NCBI GenBank assembly: GCA_029168955.1
Contig: JAPDOI010000038.1
Coordinates: 2,631,001-2,695,000 of the forward strand
Origin: Aplectana chamaeleonis
Taxonomy: Eukaryota > Nematoda > Chromadorea > Rhabditida > Cosmocercidae
Length of the DNA stretch: 64,000 nucleotides
Reading direction: 5' to 3'
A model generated the notes under the pieces. The model was not told the origin of the DNA. It searched no databases and worked only from the letters and a program-made list of their open reading frames with translations. Made by a program: the position numbers and the translations under genes. Shown piece after piece: positions 55,613-64,000 of this stretch; positions within the stretch are counted from its first letter, which is position 1; every line of letters begins with the position of its first letter.

Positions 55613-56303
55613 AAGGCAGTGTTCACGATAAAAGTTTTTCTGTTTTTCCGCCTATCTTGAAAACGGCCCCATGCTGATTTCCTCAGGCGATTCTCGGCCC
55701 CGAGCCGCCTGACAGTTCGGCTCGTTCTCCCAATCTGTGGGTCGGCTTCTGTTGCTGTCCGGGCCACCATTGTTGCTTTGCGGGCCGCGGCTGTTGCTGT
55801 CCGGGCTGCTACAGTTCGCCCGAACAGCAACAGCAGTGGCCTGGAAATTGGGAGAACGAGCCGAACTGTCAGGCGGCTCCGATTGCTGTTCGGTGCGGCT
55901 CGGGGCCGAGAATCGCCTGAGTCAATGATGCCCCTTGAATCGTACAAGACCCCCAGGAAACGGAGTTATGGTCCCTCAAAATTCAGCTAGGGGAGCATTG
56001 TGGACGAGTTGTGCGAGGCTTGTAACTCCCGTTTTTTGCAGCCGATGTGTGCGAGCTGACCTGAGTAAAGAGATAAGTTGAGAGTGAAGGGAAGAACGAG
56101 GCGTTTGATCGGAAACTATCGCTCATCTAACCACGAATTCAGTGAAACTGTTATAGGACATGGATGGAGTGGCCCAATGGGTTGGCTGGCCCACGAGATT
56201 TTCACCCACTTACCGGCCGTTTTTCGTTAATCTTCTTAGAGGGGCCCAAAGCTTACGTTTTAGCCAGAAAAACGTGCTATTTTTTCTGCGTGAACACTGC
56301 CTT
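55613..56303. mobile_element. family C MITE, copy g, inside the mariner
   Basis: Ends AAGGCAGTGTTCACGATAAA and GCGTGAACACTGCCTT. The left TA (55611-55612) belongs to a mariner codon; the right copy reads AA. It is enlarged by the foldback at 55684-55921. Confidence 0.85.
55684..55921. mobile_element. GC-rich foldback MITE nested in family C
   Basis: Ends TCAGGCGATTCTCGGCCCCG and CGGGGCCGAGAATCGCCTGA pair perfectly. A second pair is gttcggctcgttctccca with its complement. The interior is rich in gctgttgctgtccgg words. Confidence 0.85.
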
Positions 56304-56551
56304 AAAAGGACGAATTGCTGGAACATCCAACTTATTCACCATATTTGGCTCCTAACGATTACTACCTCTCCAGAAACTTTAAACAATTCCTTCGTGGAGA
56401 GCGTTTTTCATCGAATGAAGAAGCTATTTCAGTCGTGGAACCGTATTTTGCAGAGCTTCCAGAAAATCATTACAGAGATGGTACAAAATTATTGCAGGAA
56501 CATTGGAATAAGTGTATTGAAGTTAAGGGAGATTATATTGAACAAAAAAAG

Positions 56552-57049
56552 CTAAATTCAATTAAAAGGTCGCACTCCTTCAACTTTGCTTTCAATACTT
56601 TTCAACCAACCTGTAGCTCAAGTAGTTCAGCGGGAGAAGTGTTACTCTTCTTTCAAAAACGATTGGATGGGTGCACCTATGTAAGTTAGTCAAATCACGA
56701 CCGAGAAATTTTGATAAGAAATACGCAACTTTCGATGCTTTACTGTTATGATGCACTAATATCCTTAAGGTGGATAAAATAAACAGGAAAAAATTAGCAT
56801 GGAAAATTATTCAGAGCGAAACTGCGTCTTTTGATCAGAAAAAATAAAGACTGTTTTTACCTAGGCCTTTGCGTGTTATGTAGTGTACTTTTGCGCAGCA
56901 GCTGCACTCGAAAAAGTGAAGGGCTCGTGCTCTTCAGTCGATCGAGGCTGTGATAAACTGTATGTGATGCGACCTTTTCTGTTAGCTCGTTTTCTTTATT
57001 CTCTTATGTGCATTATTGTTTGTGTGTAGTGAGGCTACTTACCAACCTT
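56552..57049. other. no recognised feature
   Basis: It probably includes the 3' non-coding part of the mariner copy just upstream. No terminal repeat is identified. Confidence 0.4.
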
Positions 57050-58140
57050 TCTTGCAAGGGAAGTATAAAAAGCGTAGGTCGGATCTGCCAAAACGACTAG
57101 TATGGCTAGTATATCTTCTGGCTCAATAGTAAAAATGCGCAGTATTCAGCCCCGAGCCGCAGGTTCAAAAAAGTTATGAGCATTTTTTAAGCCTCGCGAA
57201 AAGGCAAGGGTACCCGTCAGGCATTTTTTTTGGAGTTTCAAAAAATTTTCTCGGACTTGGCTCAAAAGTTGTATGTAGGGGTAATCTAGGGTGGTGAACA
57301 CGAATCTGAAATCCATTTGTCGAAATTTTGAGTTTACTGTAGGTTACGGTAGGTAACATGTCATTTGGGGGTCAAAACCCACTTTAGTATTTTGAAAATC
57401 GACAAACGGACGTTAAGTTCGTATTCTCCACCGCGAATAACCCCCGTTTACAAATTTTGAGTGGAATCTGAGATTTTGACCAAACTACCGTATACCACCG
57501 TTATCTACCGTAATCTGCAGAAAATCGATAAACGGACTCCAGATTCGTGTTAAGCGCTCCAAATAACCCTCAGCAAATGATTCTGAGACATATCTATCGT
57601 AGAAAACCGGAAATCTCGGAAGTGGCGTTTTTCCCTCGAAATTTTCCCCGGTTGGGAAACTTCAAACGAAATTGGTCGAAAACTTTGAAAAGTCGACTAA
57701 TAAACCAGAGAATCGTGATCAGCGCCCCAAAAAACTTACCTGGAAGAATTTTAAGTCGAATCTGAAACATTTTTCTAAAACGCTTCCAGAGCCCTCAATT
57801 GGTAGAAATAAACGCCCAACCGAAAATCCGTACAAGTCCAAAACGCCGTCAGTCTGGACAGAGTACGGAAAATGTGCCTTCACCCAAAATTTACACTGGG
57901 GGGAGGTAGTTTTTGGCGCTGAACACATTTATGAGGTCCGTTTCCGGATTTTCCGAAGGCTAACGCGCTTTTTAGAAGGTAAAAAAACACAAAAAAAATG
58001 AGCTTTTGAAGCTTGTAACTTCTTGGAACCTGCGGCTCGGGGCGGGATACTGCACAGTTTTACTATTGAGCCACAAGAGATACTAACGACACTAGTCGCT
58101 TTCGCAGATCTGACCTACGCTTTGTATACTTCCCTTGTTA
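57050..58140. mobile_element. large foldback element L with family K modules
   Basis: Inverted ends of about 125 bp: caagggaagtataaaaagcg and its partner gtatacttcccttg. Further paired blocks are 'actagtatggctagtat' and 'ccccgagccgcaggttc'. The interior repeats modules with 'cgtttatcgattttc', 'taccgtaacc' and 'agcgccccaaataaccc'. No transposase is seen. Confidence 0.75.
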
Positions 58141-58266
58141 GACAGTGCCGTTTAATAAAATTAGTACTCGGAATACGTGCCGGCTAGCCGAGAAAAGACA
58201 TATTATGAATCTGAAATTGGGCGAAATTCATAGACAGCAAGATTGTGATCCAGTCCTGGTGATCCA

Positions 58267-59339
58267 GAGAACCACAATAAGTCATGGTTATCATTCCAAA
58301 TGAAATATACTTTTCTAGAACCATTTCCGGACGAAAACTCAGAGTATGCCCATCGCAGCTGCCTAGACCCAGTGGGAAAAAAGTTATAGGCATTCTTTTC
58401 CCAAATTTTCGTACCTATTGTACCCCCCAAAAGCGCATTATTTTTTACGAAAATCCAAAAACGGACCTCATAATCGTGTTCAGCGCCCAAAACTACCCCA
58501 CTAAGCAAAGTTAGGGTGAAGGAACATTTTCCAAACTTTGCGCAGACTAACAGCGTTTTGGACTTCTACGAATTTTGGGTTGGGCGTTTATTTATACCAA
58601 TCAGAGGGCTCTCGAAGCATTTTAGAAAAATATTCCAGATTTGACTAAAAATTCGCTCTGGGGGTTATTTGGGGTGCTGATCACGAATCTGAGGTTCATT
58701 TATCGATTTTCCGAAGTTTTCGACTGTATTCGTTCACAGATTCCCTTCGGGGAGAATTTGATGGCAAATCGCGACTTCTGACGATTCCGGTGTGCTACTA
58801 TAGATTACGCTCAAATTATTTCTCTGGAGGTTAATTGAAGTGCTCAACAGGAATCTGATGTCAGTTTATCGATTTTTGACAGCTTACGGTAGATTATGGT
58901 GGGTATACGGTAGTTTGGTCAGTGTCACAGATTTCTCTCAAAGTTTCTATGTGGGGGTTATTTGGGGTGCTGAATACGATTTTTTTGTCCAGGTGTCGAT
59001 TATCGGAATATTGAGGTAGGTTTTGCCTCCTAAATGGCATGCTACCTACCGTAACCTACAGTAAACCTCGAAATTTGGGCAAGCGAACCCCAGATTCGTG
59101 TTCAGCACACCAGATTACCCCTACATGCATGTTTTTAGCAAAATCCGGAGAAAATTTTAAAAACATCCTAAAAATTCCTTAATTCCCTTACCTTGCCGCG
59201 AAACTTGGAAAAACGCTCATAACTTGTTGCAGAGTGGGTCTAAACAGCTGCGATGGGCATATTCGGACTTTCCGTCCGAAAATGGTTCTAGAAAAGTACA
59301 TTCCATTTGGAATGGTCACTATGACTTATTGTGGTTCCC
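58267..59339. mobile_element. large foldback element M with family K modules
   Basis: Ends gagaaccacaataagtcatg and atgacttattgtggttccc. The pairing continues through 'ttctagaaccatttccggac' and 'gcccatcgcagctg'. The interior shares its modules with element L, but the terminal arms are unrelated. Confidence 0.75.
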
Positions 59340-59656
59340 ATGTTAGATGACGCCACAAACGGATGACAGTCCCTCGTAATCTAGTTTTGAGCAGAACCTG
59401 GATATTCCTTTTTAAAACCCCTAAAAATCGCCTGGTCCCTGATAAACGGCTTGACACCGCTGAGACACTCGGTTCGGAGTTGTTTTGCAGCTGCGAATTT
59501 GCATACAGAAACCCATCACTAGTATATTGATGCGTACCGAATTCGTTGCTAACAACAACTGGAAACTTCTTGTCACACATCCCAGCAGAAGATGTTTCGC
59601 GCTTTTCGTGTAATACTATGGGGAATGATGCCGAAAGAAGTTCACTCTTTGTCGAC
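59340..59656. other. upstream region of the host gene
   Basis: Unique-looking sequence between element M and the gene. Any promoter would lie here or inside element M. No TATA box is evident. Confidence 0.35.
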
Positions 59657-59664
59657 TTTACAGT
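59657..59664 (+). promoter_or_regulatory. probable SL trans-splice acceptor
   Basis: The tttacag at 59657-59663 lies one base before ATG 59665, and an in-frame stop occurs at 59611-59613. In nematodes a TTTNCAG this close to the start codon normally receives a spliced leader. It could instead be a cis-intron acceptor if earlier exons exist. Confidence 0.55.
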
Positions 59665-61079
59665 ATGTCGAAACCCTCGGAAGCCACCGGGGTCTGTTCC
59701 TTCCGGACCCGCCGTCGATACGCACAAGGAAATTCGCGATCAAAAACGATTGAACTAGGCACATTGTCGGAGGTGGATGAGGACATATATCACTCCAAAC
59801 AAGGTAAAATCGCACAAACGATTGTGACCTGTTACCTAAGTGCAGGGTCTCTTGTTCCAGCCAACCAACAGTCAACTAGTGCTTCTAAGGATGATTCAGT
59901 CATTGGGACAATCCGTCGGCCTACAAACGGCACGGTTCGCAGCATAGCCAGACACCTCAGTGAGCGGCAGAAGACTTCACAAGGTACGTAACTTCCTTTA
60001 CCTACTATACTTTTACATTTTCAGATTTCTCTTGAATATTCGACTTTTGAAATAATTCGGGATTTTCAGCTTTTCAAATATTCGACTTTTCGAATAGTTC
60101 GGGATTTTGAACTTTTCAAGTATTCGACTTTTCATATAGTTCGGAAATTTGTCTTTTCCGAATATTCGACTTTTCAAATAATTCAAAGTCGTCTTTTTCA
60201 GTCCAATGATTTTTCGAACCATTCGATTCGGTCAAAGAATAGTACCTACCTTATCAGCTATCATTGACACGTGTTTCCATTGGGTGTACTGAGCTTTTTC
60301 CAGTCCGCAATTGCGTCTCGAAACTGTTTGCGGCCGCACGCGCTTGAGTCAGTCGAGTATGAAGAGCCAGAGCAGCCCGAGGTGGCTGCATTTCATACAG
60401 TTTTCTCCATTTTTTAAAGTTTCCAGTCTATAAGAGCCACCTGGAGGCATCACATCGGCGGCTGCGGCGCGGGAATCGGGTCAGACCCTGGAGCCTGCGG
60501 TCGCAAAGCGTGTCGAGACGCGATTGCGGACCGTAATTTGGCCCACAGAATCACAATAGAGCCAAATCAGAACGCTCCTGTTATTTAGGCCTTATTACCT
60601 TGTTTATTTTTCATGCCGAGTCTCACAGAATTTGCTGATCGTAGAGCTCGCACAGCTTATTTTGAATTCATCCTTTCTTTGAATCTCACACTTTCGTATT
60701 TCCCCAACACAATCTATTCAGAGACACTTAGGTACGATAATTCTTCCTGATTCGGAAAATTTTAGGACCAGAGGCGTCTCGTGTCGATAAACCTCAACCG
60801 AGCACTCAGAATGCGACCGCTTCTCGTAGTGCACAAGCGGCACAGCCACCAGTAAAGTTCCGCTCACAACCTTCGAATCAGCTAGAGCGGCGAAGGGTCA
60901 AATATCTTCCGGAAAACATAGATCATGCAAATAATGTGAGTTTTTTCGTTCTGAATTTCATTAGATAGTATGAACTTTTTTTTCTTTTCTGATTAACTTT
61001 GGCGGCTCAGATTGAGCAACTTCGTCGAATCTTAGGAAAAACGTTATTCCTCAATCCAATAGAAATATATGAAGCCTGA
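59665..61079 (+). CDS. three-exon host gene, ~185 aa, unknown function
   Basis: Exons 59665-59983, 60766-60935 and 61011-61079 join in one frame. Intron borders are AAG/GTACGT...TTTTAG/GACC and AAT/GTGAGT...GCTCAG/ATTG. The protein starts MSKPSEATGVCSFRTRRRYA and ends FLNPIEIYEA. It is hydrophilic, rich in Ser, Gln, Arg and Thr, with a low-complexity middle (exon 2: PQPSTQNATASRSAQAAQPP) and a more ordered, basic C-terminus (QLERRRVKYLPENIDHANN, IEQLRRILGKTLFL). No signal peptide or membrane segment is seen. I do not recognise the family. Support is the frame kept across two introns, consensus splice sites, an acceptor just before ATG, and a poly(A) signal 60 nt after the stop. Intron 1 (782 nt) holds a MITE and decayed tandem repeats. 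It could be the 3' part of a longer gene. Confidence 0.72.
60030..60225. repeat. decayed ~46-bp tandem repeats in intron 1
   Basis: 'tattcgacttttcRaatagt' followed by 'tcgggatttt' recurs about four times. Related to the internal units of 11001-11512. Confidence 0.7.
60289..60556. mobile_element. family I MITE in intron 1 of the host gene
   Basis: A 268-bp copy with ends ctgagctttttccagtccgc and cccacagaatcacaa and TA flanks. Inner arms carry 'gtttgcggccgcacgcgc' and the partner 'gcgtgtcgagacgcgattg'. Confidence 0.75.
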
Positions 61080-61138
61080 CAACGTCTGATTCTGGTGTAT
61101 ACCACAAGATTAAAACGAAACCAATACACTCCATTATT

Positions 61139-61144
61139 AATAAA
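61139..61144 (+). terminator. poly(A) signal AATAAA
   Basis: A canonical hexamer 60 nt after the stop codon of the three-exon gene; the transcript would end shortly after. Confidence 0.6.
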
Positions 61145-61154
61145 CTGCTCTTGA

Positions 61155-61755
61155 ATTTTCCTGTTTGCTTCGGCATTATTTTTGTTTCTGACTCTTAGAA
61201 TATTACTAATAGAGACTTCTCTTAGTGTGCGAGAGGAATTACTGTGCTTATCTGGGTCAAATTCCGGTCCGCAATTGCGTCTCGACACGCTTTGCGGCCG
61301 CACGAGCTCGAGTCAATCGAGTTTCCAGCTCGAGAGCCGACTCGATATGGCTTTTTTATACAGGTTTCTTCAATTTTGTTCAGTTTCCAGTTTCTAAAAC
61401 CCACCTAGAGTCAACCGATCAGCAGCTGCGGCGCCGGAAACTCTTCCGACTCGAAAGCGCGCGGCCGCAAAGCGTGTCGAGACGCGATTGCGGACCGGAA
61501 TTTGACCCAGATAAGCACAGTAGCCGTTTTTTTTTCAAAACAGAATTTTGAAAAAAAAACTTTCAGAAGCCCGAACGAACGGCTAATTTCCCTCACGCAC
61601 TAAGAATAGCCCCCATTCGCAATATTCAAACAGTCAGAAGCAAAAATAATGCCGAAGCAAACAGGAAAAAAAGAAAAACCGTAACTTACTCGGTGAATAA
61701 GCTTTGCTGTCGATCGATAATGGAATCTGGCGTCTTCCACCGTGGTTCTAGTGTT
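61155..61755. repeat. family A repeat, interrupted by a family I MITE
   Basis: 61155-61241 carries the inner part of a plus-oriented arm ('ttgcttcggcattattttt', 'cttagtgtgcgagagg'). After the insertion, 61523-61755 gives a minus-oriented arm ('tgctgtcgatcgataatgg'). Confidence 0.65.
61242..61520. mobile_element. family I MITE, best copy
   Basis: A 279-bp element with ends ctgtgcttatctgggtcaaa and tttgacccagataagcacag, perfectly complementary for over 30 bp. TA at 61240-61241 and 61521-61522. Inserted in family A, whose other copies give the empty site. Confidence 0.88.
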
Positions 61756-62008
61756 TGACCGAATTTCTGGAAAAAAACTTCCAGAAGCCCTAACAAACGG
61801 CTATTTTCCCTCACGCACTAAGTCTAGCCCAATATTTTAACAGTCACAAACAAAATCAATGCCGAAACAAACAAGAAAAACCGTAACTTATCCAGAAAAT
61901 CGGATGTGCTGTCGATCGATAATGAAATTAGGCTCCTTCCACCGTAGTGTTGGTGTGTGTGACCGCAACCGCACCATGTCCCTTTAACATTGCGGTACAC
62001 TGTACAAC
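61756..62008 (-). repeat. family A repeat, minus-oriented arm
   Basis: It runs from 'ctggaaaaaaacttccagaa' to 'aacattgcggtacactgtac' and is close to 1-303. Directly repeated after the previous arm. Confidence 0.7.
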
Positions 62009-62677
62009 AATGATAGGGAGAATTTCGAATTATAGGCCCAATAAGCCTTACTTTGACGGACTCAAAGTGAGGGAGCTAAGTTAGATGTCTAGTATCGAAA
62101 ACCTTACAATATTATGATCTATTTGTGAGAGGTCGTTTTATGGGTGGCGAAGGCAGAGGTGGAGAAACGAATCAGACTGTGAGAGACCATACCTTTTGAA
62201 ATGAATAGAAATATTTTGAGATAAATAGAAATGAAAATTCCTTGGAATATGTAAGTTTTTGCAGCGCTCGCATGGTGTATAGCTTATTTCTATGGTTACA
62301 GTATGAAGGGGTGATCCATCTTCAGGGCATCCGCAAGGTGGAGATCTAGGCACAACCTGGCGACCACAATAATGCCAGACGAGAATAGCTGTTGAATACT
62401 AAATGTGAAGGGTCGAAATTCAGTTGGAATCAACATTAGAGAAACTTGCGGATCACTTCATAAAAAGAAATACCATACCGTAAGTTACGAGAATAAACGC
62501 GCGAAGCTGAGCAACGTACGATAACTGGTTTCAACAATTTACGGAAGACTCCTGTAAGTGGTTGAAATCGGTGTTCGCTACACTTTCCCAATCTCATGCC
62601 ATAATGAATGCACAAAGACGTTCTCACAAGGAGCCTACCATATTTTTATGTGCGTGTGCGTTTCAAAACTACATTTA
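62009..62677. other. no recognised feature
   Basis: Short frames only. Confidence 0.35.
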
Positions 62678-63226
62678 AAGGCAGTGGACGCGATCAAATA
62701 TGCTTGTCGTCTTTTTCTCTCTAAACCCTTTTCTGGGTCTCGAGTAGTAGGACCTATAAGAAAAAATCGCGAAAAAACACTGTTTTGGGCCGAAATTGAA
62801 GCCTGAGATTTCTTGTCTTTTGGTGGTGGACGAGCCCACTCCACAACATCGGCACCGATGACCTCTTATATCAAGAACATCAGCTGGCTTGAAATTGAAT
62901 TTCAATCACTGAACCTTCGGATTCATTTACACAACTAGTCAAGAACATTGACTGGAACGCTTTCTTTCATTGCTCAACTGGTTTTATTAGGTAAATTTAC
63001 ATTTATTTCTTCCTCTGAATGTCGATGATTTTTGACTGCTCGGCATGAGACGGCGATCTTTTTCGTCATCGCTGTGCACGTGTGCACGAAGTGGCGATTT
63101 TGGGCCTTAAAATCTCTATTTCTAGCCGGTTTTTCACCGCTCTACCTTCATAGTTTTCAGCTGTTTTTGATCTAAGCTGATTTTTGTAACTTTTTCGATA
63201 ACGTTTTTCATCGTGACCACTGCCTT
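62678..63226. mobile_element. family F MITE, copy 2, inverted
   Basis: A 549-bp element with ends AAGGCAGTGGACGCGATCAA and TTCATCGTGACCACTGCCTT and TA flanks. The reverse of 36623-37150, including 'gtgcacgtgtgcac' and 'ttgattttatt'-like blocks. Confidence 0.8.
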
Positions 63227-63228
63227 TA

Positions 63229-64000
63229 AAGGCACCCTATCTTCTTGAAATTCTCAAACTCACAATTCGTAATGAGAACCTCGTTCAGTACTCTCCGTAC
63301 ACATACTCTGCCATAATCATAACCTTCCCTCTAGTTTCTAGTATGAAGATGTTTTTGAAGCTTTTTTGATTTTACCTTTTTTCAAAACTATAGAGGCACT
63401 ATGGAATTAGTTGTTCTTTTCAATAATTTCGTCAGAGTCGCTCGTCCATTCGTCACTGGAGCATGTGTTATTCCTATTCACGATAGTTTACCGTGAATTG
63501 ACGCTCTCTACCAAGGATCAAGATCAAGTGGAGGTGTTGCAAGAGTCTGAGCACTCCATTGGAAAAACCGCTGCATGATTGAGATGTTCCGCCGATTGCA
63601 TCGGCACACTTGTTTGTGCTCAGGCTACATGTAGGACCAGGAGTACTAGAGGAAATCCGAAAATGTTGAATTTGGTGCGAAAACGGTGGATATGGTCAAA
63701 GTTGTCAAGTAGCGCGATCAGCTTCGCGCAGGTCCGTGTCAATTTCTAGCCGGATTTTCCCACGGCGACTATCTGAAGGTGAATCAAATAAATCGAAAAC
63801 ATTGCCAGAGATACTAGAAGAAGGACTGCACTGTCGGAAGGACATACAAAGACGGCTCTGGTGCTCACTACCAAGAAGGTTCTTGGCAGTTAAATTGGTG
63901 ACGGCGTCATCCTCGAACCTGCCCTCACCTCGGTCATTACCATTCAGTTTATCGCCTCCATGGTGTCTATTTCGACTAAACTAGTGATAATGTAGACGAT
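63229..64000. other. no recognised feature to window end
   Basis: A plus frame at 63736-63984 opens after 'gcaggtccgtgtcaatt' and is basic. It could be an exon, but no family or paired splice site supports it. Confidence 0.3.

Larger units (their letters stand above)
55389..56551 (+). pseudogene. mariner transposase, deleted and split by nested MITEs
   Basis: The N-terminal part at 55389-55560 reads EIIEQVHNIVSDDPGLKIL, then VSDERVLHILHKEL, RMNKLFGKLVPHSLT, the second helix-turn-helix of a mariner of the cecropia/mellifera type. An internal deletion then joins it to ARVHTSALTMAKLNEL just before 55611. The family C MITE (55613-56303) follows, and coding resumes with ELLEHPTYSPYLAPNDYYL (third catalytic Asp kept), GERFSSNEEAISVV, NHYRDGTKLLQEHW and CIEVKGDYIEQKK. 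Most of the catalytic domain is missing, as is the HDN motif. Confidence 0.85.

Noticed and set aside
63736..63984. Possible exon at the window end
   Set aside because: Open for 82 codons but without a matching donor, known domain or neighbouring exon.

Overview
The window looks like a repeat-choked, intergenic stretch of a nematode nuclear genome, probably a clade V strongylid (hookworm-like). The grounds are short GT..AG introns, a likely trans-splice acceptor directly before a start codon, sequences matching nematode spliced leader 1 (SL1) at 20-21 of 22 bases, mariner and RTE-like LINE remains, and a very high density of small inverted-repeat DNA transposons. There is no bacterial gene organisation. 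Most open frames are short and accidental, so they are not listed as genes. Species assignment is inference.

Layout. 0-15 kb: family A and B MITEs; two inverted copies (731-1438, 1582-2277) of a TA-flanked element carrying an SL1 RNA-like unit; foldbacks; a GC-rich block rich in CACGTG; a 2.65-kb hAT-like element (6420-9074) with 8-bp target duplication; and a third SL1-carrying copy (12445-13571) broken by a deleted mariner. 15-30 kb: more MITEs, two palindromic 'hairpin mariners' (19787-20506, 25452-26214) and decayed LINE tails at 26.9 and 29.3 kb. 30-45 kb: a 0.73-kb TTATG satellite (32469-33195), tRNA-like SINE pieces, PIF/Harbinger-type MITEs and a second decayed LINE (42.0-43.3 kb). 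45-57 kb: a third hairpin mariner, a near-perfect 400-bp palindrome, a full-length but dead LINE (50430-53708) with a 13-bp target duplication, and a mariner pseudogene split by nested MITEs. 57-64 kb: two large foldbacks built of the same internal modules, then the only convincing host gene (three coding exons, 59665-61079, about 185 aa, function unknown) with a MITE in its first intron, then more MITEs.

A clan of MITEs runs through the window: families C, E, F, G, H and Q all start and end with TA-AAGGCA...TGCCTT-TA but differ inside. Empty sites visible in this window support several insertions. Nesting order (for example mariner, then C, then a GC-rich foldback; or family C, then hAT, then family C) records several waves of transposition. 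The most striking observation is that the TA-flanked element of about 0.7 kb carries in all three copies a unit of about 104 nt with the organisation of an SL1 RNA gene.
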